A stretch of 64,000 nt of DNA, taken from positions 1 through 64,000 of the forward strand of contig CAZBHS010000012.1 of NCBI GenBank assembly GCA_964491915.1, written 5' to 3'. Below are positions 1-8,587 of this stretch, piece by piece. The translations under genes were made by a program, and so were the position numbers. This DNA is from JAHELQ01 sp964491915 (lineage in GTDB: Bacteria > Acidobacteriota > Aminicenantia > UBA2199). Position 1 is the stretch's first letter, and each line of letters opens with the position of its first letter. A model generated the notes under the pieces. It had not been told where the DNA came from, searched no databases, and saw only the letters and a program-made list of their open reading frames with translations.

Positions 1-63
1 CTTCTCAATGCCCCGGACGATTCATTGTGGAAATTGACCGAGCTTCGGAGGGAGATAGTCTAG
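1..63 (+). CDS. 3' end of an unidentified gene (partial)
   Basis: Frame 1 is open from the window edge for 20 codons and ends in a TAG stop at 61-63; the last residues read KLTELRREIV. The next gene lies on the opposite strand and ends 6 bases further on, so this would be a convergent gene end. The fragment is too short to assign a family. It could also be a chance open frame. Confidence 0.4.
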   Translation, partial: LLNAPDDSLWKLTELRREIV

Positions 64-69
64 GGAATA

Positions 70-1470
70 TTAATTGAGGTAGCCGAGGCTCTTGAGTCTC
101 TTAGTGGCTTCCGCGCTTTGCTGGACTTTGCGGCGTTTGTGTTTTAGGCGGTTGCGGGCTTTGTAGTTGAGCTGGAAGTGTTTTTTTGTCATCTTGAGCA
201 TAGTGCCGGCGATGTTTGTGTATTGGGCGGATAGGTCCGCGGTTTCTTCCGGATCGGTATTCAAATTGAAGAGATAGGTGTGTTTGAATTTGTCCCAGGT
301 AAAAAAGCTGTAGGTGCGGTTGCGCACCGTGATGTGGTCCTCCATGCAGATATCCGACAGTTTCAGTGTGGAAAACACCGGGTGGCCTTTGGTTTGGGAG
401 CCGTTGACAATCGGAAGTAACGAGATTCCCTGTTGGCCGTTGTGCTGGATGGCGGAGAAATCGAGCATTGTGGGCATGATATCGATCACGCCGGACATTT
501 GCGGATACCGTCCTATAGATTGGCTGTGGGGAAATTTCATGATCAACGGTACGTGCATAATTTCGCTAAATAATTGTTCGTGAAGGAAATGGCCGTGTTC
601 GCGGAACTCTTCGCCGTGGTCGGCGGTAATCACGATCATGGTGTTGTCGTAGATTTCCAGCTCTTTGAGTTTGTTCATCAATTGACCGATGTGGTGGTCG
701 GTGTAGAGGATGCCGCCGTCGTAGAGGCCGATGATGTATTGCAGGTCCTGGTCGAGGAGCGGCGTACCGGTTTCGTTGAGATGTTTTAGATATTCGGATG
801 CGCAAACTCCGTCGCTGCAACCGTTGAAGTCGCCCTGGTAGTCTTTGCAGAAGGCAGTGTCAAAGTAGGTGCTGGTGCGGTAGGGGAGGTCGGTGAAGTC
901 CGAGTGGACGTCATAATAATGGATAAATAGAAAAAATTCGTCGTCGGCGTTTTTTTCTAAAAATTCGAATACCTGCCGGTTCACGGTGCGGGCATTGACA
1001 TATTCGGAGTAGAAGGCGTCGAAGCCTTGACCAAAGCCCATTCGTCTACAGAGCCAGTCTTTGTGAGTTGTAAAACCTCCGGTTTTGTAGCCGGCTGTCT
1101 TGAAATATTCGGCGATTGTGGTCAACGACGGTCCCAATTTGTAGTCCGGGGTGACGCCGTGAACAATGGGGTGAAGCGACGTCAACATCGTGGCGTGGGA
1201 GATGATGGTGTTGGGGGATTGGGAATAGGCGTTTTCGAACACGGCGGATTCTGTTGCCAGGTTGTCGATGTTGGGGCTGGTGGCCCGGTTGTACCCATAT
1301 GTTCCCAGATGGTCGGAGCGCAATGTGTCGATGGAGATTAAAATTATCGGATTGCGTTTCGGGCGTTTATCGGGCGAATACATTAATATTCCGGCGATGA
1401 TTGCCGGGACAATTACGAATAAAACAAAAAAAAATCGAAATATTTGGTTTTTCCTCTTTTTTCCCATCAC
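70..1470 (-). CDS. Sulfatase / alkaline-phosphatase-superfamily membrane-anchored enzyme
   Basis: A 466-residue protein with one N-terminal transmembrane anchor (about residues 11-30) followed by a periplasmic alkaline-phosphatase-superfamily domain. Metal-site motifs are visible: IDTLRSDH (D48), and ADHGEEF with D284 and H285, followed by EHGH at 291-294. The region where arylsulfatases carry C/S-x-P-S-R reads SPNTIISHATML, so the likely nucleophile is Thr88, as in lipoteichoic-acid-synthase and phosphoethanolamine-transferase relatives. It therefore need not be a true sulfatase; a phospho- or sulfo-ester hydrolase or transferase of the envelope is the safe call. The gene stands alone, converging on the fragment at 1-63. 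The substrate cannot be read from the sequence. Confidence 0.85.
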   Translation of the reverse strand: MMGKKRKNQIFRFFFVLFVIVPAIIAGILMYSPDKRPKRNPIILISIDTLRSDHLGTYGYNRATSPNIDNLATESAVFENAYSQSPNTIISHATMLTSLHPIVHGVTPDYKLGPSLTTIAEYFKTAGYKTGGFTTHKDWLCRRMGFGQGFDAFYSEYVNARTVNRQVFEFLEKNADDEFFLFIHYYDVHSDFTDLPYRTSTYFDTAFCKDYQGDFNGCSDGVCASEYLKHLNETGTPLLDQDLQYIIGLYDGGILYTDHHIGQLMNKLKELEIYDNTMIVITADHGEEFREHGHFLHEQLFSEIMHVPLIMKFPHSQSIGRYPQMSGVIDIMPTMLDFSAIQHNGQQGISLLPIVNGSQTKGHPVFSTLKLSDICMEDHITVRNRTYSFFTWDKFKHTYLFNLNTDPEETADLSAQYTNIAGTMLKMTKKHFQLNYKARNRLKHKRRKVQQSAEATKRLKSLGYLN

Positions 1471-1537
1471 CTATTGTAAAAAAAAAGGCGGGATGAGTCA
1501 ACGCTGTCCCGCCACATTATTCACAAAACCAATTTTT

Positions 1538-2875
1538 TTAATATTCAGAGATAATGCTACCGGTGAGCCGCGATAGGTCGGTGTGGGTCTCGATCAAGTC
1601 GTAGATGGCCTGGTAACTGCCGATGGCGGAATTGAGGAACACTAATTGGATATCCCGGTAGTTGAAGGAGTTGATGGCACCTGCCCGGAATTTTTCAGTG
1701 GAGATATCCATGTTGAGTTGGGCGCTTTTAATACGTTCCCCCGCCACCCGGAACAATTGTTTCTGCGCGTGATACAAATCCAGTATGTTGCGCAGGCTGT
1801 TTCCCAGGGTTAGTTTGATCTCCGCCAATTGTAGATTGCCGATTTTCTCCTGCACCCGGGCATTGGCAATGGCCCGTTTGGTGTTGCCGCCGTTGAAGAG
1901 ATTGAGGGACAGGGTGAAGTTGACGTAGTAGTTGTAGGCGCTGGAGGTGGAGGAGGAGAGGCCTTCGTATTTGAGCCGCGTCGAATTCAGTTGGGCGCCG
2001 GAATTGAGCGATAGCTTCGGCAGCATGGCGCTGCGCTGAAACGCCACATCTTTGCGCAAGATGTGCTGGCTGATGTACTGGTTTTTGAGGGTTTTATTCC
2101 CCGCCCACATTTTTTCAAGCAGAATCTCCGGCTCATAGTCTTGCAGCGGCGCTTCGAATTTGTCTTTTAAGTTGTATTCCGTATTTTCCGCCTGTCCCAA
2201 TAGGAGGTTGAGGTTGCGGCGGGCGCTGTTGAGGCTGAATTGCTGGAGGAGTACCGCCGAGGTGTCGTCAAGGAAGGCGATTTTAGCCTGCAATTCGTCG
2301 AATGTGGAGGCCGCGCCCAGGGCTTTGCGGTCTTTGACGTATTGGAAGCGGTCTTCGGAAAGTTTTTGCACAGATTTGATGGCCGCCAGTTTTTCCTCCT
2401 GCAATAGGATATTGTAATAGGCAAGGACAATCGCTTGAATGGTGTTCTCCACCACAATAGCGGCATTGCCCTCCGATAGGTCGTTGAGGAGCGCCAGTTT
2501 CTGTTTGGCGATTTTGATACCGAAGCCGTTGAACAATGTCCAGCGCATGGTGAGGGAGGGACCCAGGGTGGAGGTATAAAATTTCTCCCGGGTATCGCCT
2601 TCTGTCCGGTCCGGGCTGTCTGTGTAACTGTTGTTCTGAGCGAGGTTGAAGTCGATGACCGGGTAGCGGCCGGCCGCGCCCCAGGTGTTGTTGTTGCGGG
2701 CGATTTCAAGGTTCTGTCGAGAGACGAGAATACCGAAGTTTTTTTCGAGCCCCGTTTGGATGGCACCGGCCAATGTTAGATCTTCAGGAGTTGTTTCATT
2801 GACGGCGGACCATCCGGCAGAGATGGTCGCCGCTATCAATAAACCGATCAATAGTATATGTTTTTTCATGTTCAT
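1538..2875 (-). CDS. TolC-family outer-membrane efflux protein
   Basis: 445 residues, with a signal peptide (about residues 1-23) and two long helical repeats typical of TolC/OEP channels, for example the AGAINSFNYRDIQLVFLNS-type helix near the C-terminus. It should form the outer-membrane exit duct for the RND pump encoded just upstream. An AGGA Shine-Dalgarno 6 nt before the ATG supports the start at 2875, and the gene begins 9 nt after the pump stop codon. It is the last of four genes (marR, adaptor, pump, TolC) read from one promoter near 7733. Confidence 0.92.
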   Translation of the reverse strand: MNMKKHILLIGLLIAATISAGWSAVNETTPEDLTLAGAIQTGLEKNFGILVSRQNLEIARNNNTWGAAGRYPVIDFNLAQNNSYTDSPDRTEGDTREKFYTSTLGPSLTMRWTLFNGFGIKIAKQKLALLNDLSEGNAAIVVENTIQAIVLAYYNILLQEEKLAAIKSVQKLSEDRFQYVKDRKALGAASTFDELQAKIAFLDDTSAVLLQQFSLNSARRNLNLLLGQAENTEYNLKDKFEAPLQDYEPEILLEKMWAGNKTLKNQYISQHILRKDVAFQRSAMLPKLSLNSGAQLNSTRLKYEGLSSSTSSAYNYYVNFTLSLNLFNGGNTKRAIANARVQEKIGNLQLAEIKLTLGNSLRNILDLYHAQKQLFRVAGERIKSAQLNMDISTEKFRAGAINSFNYRDIQLVFLNSAIGSYQAIYDLIETHTDLSRLTGSIISEY

Positions 2876-2884
2876 GCGATGTCC

Positions 2885-5800
2885 TTAATCAATGGAAATA
2901 TTCTCGTTGACGATGACGGTCTCGACGGATTCAGGCGCCGGTCTTTTGCCGGTCCAGAACCATGAGAACCGGACCTTGATATCGTTCAACACCAGAATCA
3001 ATACCGGGAAAAAGAGCAGGATAAACGCTGTGCCCACCAAAACTCCATACGCCAGCGCTATGGCCATGGGCTTGAGGAATTCCGCCTGCCGGCTCCCTTC
3101 CAACACGATAGGGTAAAGACCCGCCACGGTTGTCAAGGTGGTGAGAAGAATCGCTCTAAAACGGGAGACACCCGCATCCCAGACCGCTTCGGCCACAGCC
3201 ATGCCCTCTTTGAGATTGCTGTTGTATTTGGATAAAAACACCACGGCGTCATTGATGATGACTCCCGATAACGCCACCATACCCCAACTGCTGAGGATGG
3301 AGATGGGGATGCCTTCGATCATATGACCCCAGGCGGCTCCCAACCAACCGAGGGGGATCATCATCAGGATGATGAGGGCATGGAAATAGGACCGGAAATG
3401 CACCATCAGAATAATGACAATCATCAGGAAGGCGATGCCGAAATAACGGAACATTTCATCGGAGGCTTCGGTGGTGTCTTTTTGCTGTCCCTGGTAGGCC
3501 ACGCGGACGCCGGGGTATTTGGCTTGCATATCCGGGATGATGGTTTCGCGAATCTGGTCCAGAATGGGGGGGACCGGCGCGTAAGGATCCAGCAGGTCGG
3601 CTTCCACCCTCACTTCCCGCGACATATTGTAACGGTTGATGTTGACGGGGCCGCGCTCGATAGTGTAAGCGGATAATTCTGTCAACGGAAATTCTCCGGA
3701 CGGTGTTTTGATGCGCATGGTTTCCAATTGCCCGAGGCTGATACGTCCGGTTTTGGGATAACGGACCCAGACGCGGATCTCGTCCTTACCCGATTGCAGT
3801 CGTTGAGCCTGGCCGCCGAAGAATCCCTGCCTTATCTGGCGGGTGATACTATCGTTATCCAATCCCAGGAAAAAGGCTTTGGGGTTGAGGTTGAGGCGCA
3901 CTTCGCGCTTTCCCACCGCGTCGTTGGAATTGATGTTGGAAAGGGCGGGAATCTCTTTCATCCCTTCCATCAGGAATGCTTTGGCCTGCTTGATCTCATC
4001 GAGGTTGCGGCCCAACAAACTGATAGAAACCGGGCTTCCCCAACGGTTGCGTCCGCCGATGGTGAATTTTTCCGCTTGCGGGATTTTGCCGATTTTTTTA
4101 CGCACCATTTCAGCGATCCTGTAAGCGGAGACTTCGCTGCCTTCCAAATCCTTGAGCCGGACATTGACGCTTCCGGTGTGGGATCCCCGTTCCTGGCCGT
4201 CAAAAGCGTTGCCTAGAGTGATGAAGGTGTATTCGATGAATGGTTCTTCGTCGGGGTATTCTTTCTGGAGGGCGTTGTTCGCCTCCCAGACCGCGTTGTC
4301 GAAGCGATTGAGATACTCGATTGTCTGAGCCTCGCCGGAACCGGGGCTGAAGGCGATGTTGACGCTGAAGTCGTCGAAGGGGATGGTGGGGAAGAAGGTG
4401 TAGTTAATCAACCCGCCGCGGAACAGGCCGATAGTGATGAGAAGCAAGCCCAATGGAATCGCCAGCATCACATATCTCCAACGGATGATTTTTTTGAGTA
4501 GGTTGCCGTACCAGCGGTTGCGCATGATATCGATCCAATGATCCAGTGTGGCGCGGATTTTTGATTTATCATCGCCGTTTTTCCGCCTCAGTATGTGAGG
4601 GTTGCCGATATGGGCCGGCAGTACGAAGAATGCTTCCAGTAACGAAAATCCCAAACTGAAGATAACGACGAACGCCATTTCGTACAAGAATTCCATCCGG
4701 CCTTCGAGGAGCATCAGAGGTGTGAAGGCTACAATGGTGGTGGCGACGGATGTAATGACCGCGGGCATCACTTCGATGGCGCCGTCGATGGCTGCCCGTT
4801 TGGGGGACTTGCCCCGTTCGAAATGGGAATAGATATTCTCGCCGATCACGATTCCGTCGTCAACAAGGATACCGATGACCAGAATCATGCCGAATAGGGA
4901 GATCATGTTGATGGTGATGCCGTAAAAGTTCGCTAAAATGGACATGCCGAGAAACGAGGCTGGAATTCCCCAGGCCACCCACAATGACAGGCGGAAGCTC
5001 AGGAAGAGGCCCAATGAAATGATCACCAGGATCAAACCGAGGGAGCCGTTGCTGTAGAGGAGGTTGAGCCGGTTCTTCAGGAGTTTGAGATAATCGAACG
5101 TGATTCTGAGATGTACCCCCGGGTATTTGGTGTTGAATTCTTTGGCGTATGCGTTGATAAAGGCGGAAATCTCCGACAGATCCTCTTCCGACAGCTTGGT
5201 GACTGTGATGTTTACCGCCTGTTTGCCGTTCAGGAGGGTTGAATTGGCCACGTCTTCGAATTTTTGTTTGACATCCGCCACATCGCGAATCCGCAATTGA
5301 CTGCCGTCGCTGGCGGCCCGGAGCACAATGTCGGCGATAAGGTTAGGATCCACGCTCCGCTTGCGGGAACGGATCAATACCTCTTCGGAGGTGGATTTGA
5401 TCATGCCGGCGGAAATGTCGCGGTTGTTGTTGGAGATGGCTCGCGCAATCTCATCGAATGTCAAGCTGTAACGCAAGAGGTTCTCTTCGGTCACTTCCAC
5501 TGAAATCTCCAAATTAGGATAGCCGCTGATGTTTACCTGCGACAATACGCCGGAGGCCAGGAAGTCGTCTTCGATCATGCTGGCGTATTTTTTTAGAGTC
5601 AACAGATCCACTTCGCCGGAGAGTCCCAAACGCATGGCGGGCGTCGTCGTACGGATTTTATATATAATAGGTTTTTCAGCGTCGATGGGGAAGGAGCTGA
5701 TGGCGTCCACGGCGTTTTTGACCTCGGTGAGGGTTTCGTCCAGGTCGTACTCGCCGGTGGTGGTGATGTGGACGGAGGAGAAGTTTTCCGACGATGTGGA

Positions 5801-6046
5801 ATTGATCTCTTTGATCCCCACAATGCCGCGCACCGCTTGCTCGATTCGGGCGGTCATGCTCTCTTCCATTTCTTTGGGAGAGGCGCCGGGATAGGCGATG
5901 GTGACCATGATGTCCCTCGATGAGCGCTCCGGGAAGAACGATTTTTTCATGTTTAAGAAGCTGCCGCCTCCGGCGAAGATGAGGAGGATCAGAATCAAGT
6001 TTGCGTAAAATCTATATTTTACAAATGTGGTTATCAGTTTCTTCAT
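2885..6046 (-). CDS. RND-family efflux transporter, AcrB/AcrD/AcrF type
   Basis: 1053 residues, the normal size for an RND pump. TM1 follows the N-terminal KYRFYANLILILLI segment. Large periplasmic porter loops follow TM1 and TM7, and clusters of membrane helices are seen at about 335-545 and 860-1030. The TM4 segment contains LVDDGIVIGENI, with paired acidic residues in the proton-relay position. It would export hydrophobic or amphiphilic compounds by proton antiport, working with the adaptor (6056-7192) and the TolC protein (1538-2875). The gene starts 9 nt after the adaptor stop, so it is co-transcribed. The substrate class is not readable; control by a MarR protein suggests phenolic or xenobiotic compounds (inference). 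Confidence 0.94.
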   Translation of the reverse strand: MKKLITTFVKYRFYANLILILLIFAGGGSFLNMKKSFFPERSSRDIMVTIAYPGASPKEMEESMTARIEQAVRGIVGIKEINSTSSENFSSVHITTTGEYDLDETLTEVKNAVDAISSFPIDAEKPIIYKIRTTTPAMRLGLSGEVDLLTLKKYASMIEDDFLASGVLSQVNISGYPNLEISVEVTEENLLRYSLTFDEIARAISNNNRDISAGMIKSTSEEVLIRSRKRSVDPNLIADIVLRAASDGSQLRIRDVADVKQKFEDVANSTLLNGKQAVNITVTKLSEEDLSEISAFINAYAKEFNTKYPGVHLRITFDYLKLLKNRLNLLYSNGSLGLILVIISLGLFLSFRLSLWVAWGIPASFLGMSILANFYGITINMISLFGMILVIGILVDDGIVIGENIYSHFERGKSPKRAAIDGAIEVMPAVITSVATTIVAFTPLMLLEGRMEFLYEMAFVVIFSLGFSLLEAFFVLPAHIGNPHILRRKNGDDKSKIRATLDHWIDIMRNRWYGNLLKKIIRWRYVMLAIPLGLLLITIGLFRGGLINYTFFPTIPFDDFSVNIAFSPGSGEAQTIEYLNRFDNAVWEANNALQKEYPDEEPFIEYTFITLGNAFDGQERGSHTGSVNVRLKDLEGSEVSAYRIAEMVRKKIGKIPQAEKFTIGGRNRWGSPVSISLLGRNLDEIKQAKAFLMEGMKEIPALSNINSNDAVGKREVRLNLNPKAFFLGLDNDSITRQIRQGFFGGQAQRLQSGKDEIRVWVRYPKTGRISLGQLETMRIKTPSGEFPLTELSAYTIERGPVNINRYNMSREVRVEADLLDPYAPVPPILDQIRETIIPDMQAKYPGVRVAYQGQQKDTTEASDEMFRYFGIAFLMIVIILMVHFRSYFHALIILMMIPLGWLGAAWGHMIEGIPISILSSWGMVALSGVIINDAVVFLSKYNSNLKEGMAVAEAVWDAGVSRFRAILLTTLTTVAGLYPIVLEGSRQAEFLKPMAIALAYGVLVGTAFILLFFPVLILVLNDIKVRFSWFWTGKRPAPESVETVIVNENISID

Positions 6047-6055
6047 ACTGTGTCC

Positions 6056-7192
6056 TTATTGGTTCTCAGGGTTGATGGTCTCCACCGGATTGTTCTCGGA
6101 AGCGTTGATTAGCGGTTCCACCACGACTTCGACGCCGGTGGGGATACCTTTGAAGATCACACTGTCGCGATTGATCTTTTGAATGTCGATCTCTTGCTTC
6201 GCCAATTTGCCCTCTTTGACGACAAATACTACGTTCTGGTTGAATACCGCTCCTCTAGGGATTTCCATGACATTTTCCAGGTTGGCGCCCGGGAAGGTCG
6301 CCTTCAGGTAGAGACCATTGTAGAGGGGGTTGTCGGTCGTGGATTTTAGTTGGACAAAGATTTCGATAGACTGGGTGTCCGGGGCTACGAATTGCGATTT
6401 CCTCACCACGTGTCCGGTCCAACCGCGGCTGCCGTCTTCGGTGGCGACCCGGACGGCGTCTCCAATCTCGATCCAATTGGCCTGGTTGACTTCAACCGGA
6501 ACCTCCAACTCCATCACATCGGTGCGGATGATGTTAGCCAGCCGCGTCCCGGGATTGGCAATGGAGCCCACCTCCAGCATCACGTCCATATAGGTACCTG
6601 TGAACGGGGCGTAAATATTATATTTTTTCAGCCGTATCTCGTCGCTTTTGATGGCGTAATAATCGCTCAAGATGTTCCGTCCCGCCAGGAAGATTTTTTC
6701 CTTCCCCGAACCGTTGACCGGAAGTTTGGGTAGATCTTTTTCGATGTCGATGGCAGCGAAAAAATCCTGCCAGGCCTTGGTGCTCTCGGGGAAATCTATT
6801 TTAAAGTCCGGCAACAGGCTGGCCACCGTGTTCAAAAAACGGCTTTTTTTAGCCAACAACGCCAGGCGGGCTTCCCGGTCGAAGATTTTGATGAGAAGAT
6901 CTCCGGTCTTGAACGTCTGCCCTTTTTTCAGGGGAATGGTTCCCGCCAGGATCTTTCCCTGTACTTCAGCGGTTACATCAATATAATGTTGGGAAGCCAA
7001 TCTGCCGGCTGCGGTCACCTCTGAATTGACGGTTTTGTAATGTACCGGTTGGGCTTTGACGTAGCGCTTGACCGCCTGGGGCGGTTGTTTTGGGGGATCT
7101 TTTTTCAGGGATGATAAAAATCCCATCGCTGTAAGAGATATTCCTAATATAGCTACTGTCGATACAAGAATTGTGGTTTTTCGTTTGTTCAT
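6056..7192 (-). CDS. RND efflux periplasmic adaptor (HlyD/MFP family)
   Basis: A membrane-fusion protein of about 378 residues. An N-terminal membrane anchor (VAILGISLTAMGFL) is followed by a lipoyl/barrel-sandwich half (EVQGKILAGTIPLKKGQTF), a short helical hairpin and the second barrel-sandwich half with beta-barrel (YAPFTGTYMDVMLEVGS). A GTG lies at 7204, but an AGGTGAG Shine-Dalgarno 7 nt before the ATG at 7192 favours the shorter form. That ribosome site overlaps the end of marR, so the two are translationally linked. The protein bridges the inner-membrane pump and the TolC channel. Confidence 0.92.
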   Translation of the reverse strand: MNKRKTTILVSTVAILGISLTAMGFLSSLKKDPPKQPPQAVKRYVKAQPVHYKTVNSEVTAAGRLASQHYIDVTAEVQGKILAGTIPLKKGQTFKTGDLLIKIFDREARLALLAKKSRFLNTVASLLPDFKIDFPESTKAWQDFFAAIDIEKDLPKLPVNGSGKEKIFLAGRNILSDYYAIKSDEIRLKKYNIYAPFTGTYMDVMLEVGSIANPGTRLANIIRTDVMELEVPVEVNQANWIEIGDAVRVATEDGSRGWTGHVVRKSQFVAPDTQSIEIFVQLKSTTDNPLYNGLYLKATFPGANLENVMEIPRGAVFNQNVVFVVKEGKLAKQEIDIQKINRDSVIFKGIPTGVEVVVEPLINASENNPVETINPENQ

Positions 7193-7204
7193 CGTTCTAC
7201 TCAC

Positions 7205-7663
7205 CTAGTTGTTTTTTTTGTCCTTGTGATTGTTTGTTCTATTTTCCAATGCGTTGTCTACCATTTTTTGTAACAAGTGAACAGCGGCTTTCTTGTCGTT
7301 TTCCATAAAGTTTTTCGAAAGAATGTCTGTCCACTCTTGCAATACCTTCTTTAAATGGGGAACCTGCTCTTTCCCCTTGTCTGTCAGGGATATCCGAAAG
7401 GCCCGTTGGTCGTCCGGGTCCTGAACTTTGTTTACGTATCCTCGCTTCAAAAGTTTCTGAATGGCGCGGGTGGTGGTGGCTTTATCAATGACAAGATGGC
7501 GGGTGATTTCATTCTGACTCATGGTTTCGTAGCGGGACAACATCAGCATGTACGGATATGTCCCGCTCCCCAGGCCAAGGGGCGCCAGTTTCTTCTCCAG
7601 ATGGATTTGGGCCTGCCTATAAAGACAAGCGATCAAACGTCCTAACGATACATGTTCTATCAT
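7205..7663 (-). CDS. MarR-family transcriptional repressor of the efflux operon
   Basis: 152 residues from the ATG at 7663. A GTG at 7672 gives a longer frame, but a GGAG Shine-Dalgarno lies 8 nt before the ATG and overlaps that GTG, so the shorter start is preferred. It has a central winged helix-turn-helix: EITRHLVIDKATTTRAIQK as recognition region and DPDDQRAFRISLTDKG as wing, a classic MarR signature. It is the first gene of the efflux operon, and a perfect 7+2+7 palindrome sits next to the -10 box of the promoter. Autorepression relieved by a ligand is the expected control; the ligand is unknown. Confidence 0.93.
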   Translation of the reverse strand: MIEHVSLGRLIACLYRQAQIHLEKKLAPLGLGSGTYPYMLMLSRYETMSQNEITRHLVIDKATTTRAIQKLLKRGYVNKVQDPDDQRAFRISLTDKGKEQVPHLKKVLQEWTDILSKNFMENDKKAAVHLLQKMVDNALENRTNNHKDKKNN

Positions 7664-7688
7664 ATTGTTCACTCCAATAAACCATTAA

Positions 7689-7704
7689 GGTTGCAAGTGC
7701 AACC
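7689..7704. promoter_or_regulatory. Palindromic operator for the MarR repressor
   Basis: GGTTGCA-AG-TGCAACC is a perfect inverted repeat with 7-bp arms and a 2-bp centre. On the minus strand it begins directly after the -10 box, covering the predicted transcription start. Size and symmetry suit a MarR dimer. That MarR binds here is inferred from position. Confidence 0.8.
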
Positions 7705-7733
7705 AATATACTTTAAATTGATTGCCATGTCAA
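7705..7733 (-). promoter_or_regulatory. Promoter of the marR-RND efflux operon
   Basis: On the minus strand, TTGACA (7733-7728) and TATATT (7710-7705) are separated by exactly 17 bp, a near-perfect vegetative promoter. The predicted start falls inside the adjacent palindromic operator, about 35 nt upstream of the marR ATG. Confidence 0.85.
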
Positions 7734-8019
7734 CTGTTTTGGTTCTAAATCGCTGCCGGCATTAAACGTCTGTTTCTATTTTCAGACCTGCATCTTTGTC
7801 GTCAAACGACGCAAGTAGGTCTGGCGATGGTCAATGTCCAGCCCAACGGAGCAGTCGATTACAACTCCACCCGATTCGCGCTGCAAAACATCCCGCTCGC
7901 CTCCGCCGCCTGGTTTTGTTGAAAAAAAACTTTTTTTCTTTTGCAACCTGATGTAACTATTTTTCGTCTATACCGTATTCAGTATGTTGGCGGGAAATTA
8001 TATATTGGAGGATTTATCG
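7734..8019. other. Intergenic stretch without a recognisable gene
   Basis: No open frame with a credible ribosome site was found here on either strand. It contains A- and T-runs at about 7921-7941. The rest of the gap up to 8287 holds one possible small ORF and a candidate promoter, described separately. Confidence 0.5.
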
Positions 8020-8148
8020 GTGAAACAGGAGAAACCAGTTGGAAAGATCCACGCATGCGGGATTTTCGTCAAATATGGAGAGAAAAGAATCGTCCGGTTC
8101 TGTGAAAAAAATAAAAACAATCTTCGTGTTAGTTCCATTTTAAGGTAG
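8020..8148 (+). CDS. Possible 42-residue basic small protein
   Basis: A GTG start at 8020 has a GGAGG Shine-Dalgarno 8 nt upstream, and the frame runs 42 codons to a TAG. The product is strongly basic with two cysteines (CGIFVKYGEKR, VRFCEKNK). It lies 139 nt before the Cys-patterned peptide gene, on the same strand. No family is recognised. The only support is the ribosome site and the open frame, so it may be spurious. Confidence 0.3.
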   Translation: MKQEKPVGKIHACGIFVKYGEKRIVRFCEKNKNNLRVSSILR

Positions 8149-8217
8149 CTAATCGGTTATGAAACTATTAGCCTTTTTAAGGGATGAACTATCTCGATTT
8201 TTATCGCGGTAGTTTGA

Positions 8218-8247
8218 TTGTAAAGGGAAACAAACACTGACTATCTA
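8218..8247 (+). promoter_or_regulatory. Candidate promoter of the RiPP-like locus
   Basis: TTGTAA (8218-8223) and TATCTA (8242-8247) are spaced by 18 bp. The 12-bp palindrome ATCTATATAGAT at 8243-8254 overlaps the -10 element and could be an operator. The match is moderate. Confidence 0.3.
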
Positions 8248-8287
8248 TATAGATATAGGAGTCAAAAAAAATTCCAAAGGAGGAATT

Positions 8288-8446
8288 ATGCTTAAAAAAG
8301 TAACGTTCGAAGGAGTCCACGAAAGAAAAGCACAGAGAATGGCAGATTGTTATGGCGCTTGCCATACACTTTGCGTGGTGATGTGCAACATTACCAAACA
8401 GGCTTTCCAGGATCAGTTTGACGAAGAAATGGCTTGCGAAGTCTAA
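8288..8446 (+). CDS. Cys-patterned RiPP-like precursor peptide (CX3CX3CX3C)
   Basis: A 52-residue peptide with an ideal AAAGGAGG Shine-Dalgarno 5 nt before ATG. Residues 1-20 form a charged leader-like segment. Residues 21-33 read CYGACHTLCVVMC, placing cysteines at 21, 25, 29 and 33, exactly four residues apart. A hydrophilic acidic tail with a fifth Cys (C50) follows. Even i/i+4 spacing suits thioether (sactipeptide or ranthipeptide) chemistry by the radical SAM/SPASM enzyme encoded next. A terminator hairpin separates the two genes, the usual way to make more substrate than enzyme. No protease or exporter gene is adjacent, so processing is unknown. The precursor role is inferred from composition and context. 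Confidence 0.72.
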   Translation: MLKKVTFEGVHERKAQRMADCYGACHTLCVVMCNITKQAFQDQFDEEMACEV

Positions 8447-8469
8447 TCTTCTGAACTGATTTAGGGAAA

Positions 8470-8512
8470 GGGAGTTTCCGCATTCGGGTGCGGAAACTCC
8501 CGGCTTTCTTTT
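8470..8512 (+). terminator. Intrinsic terminator/attenuator between peptide and maturase
   Basis: A perfect 13-bp stem (GGGAGTTTCCGCA, loop TTCGGG, TGCGGAAACTCCC) at 8470-8501 is followed by a T-rich tract ending at 8512. It lies 23 nt after the peptide stop and 75 nt before the maturase start. It should end most transcripts after the peptide and let a fraction read through. Confidence 0.85.
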
Positions 8513-8587
8513 AAGTAGCTTGCGAGACGCTACAACATAATAGTACTGTTTATTTTAGAAAAAGACTACAAAAATAAGAGAGACAAG

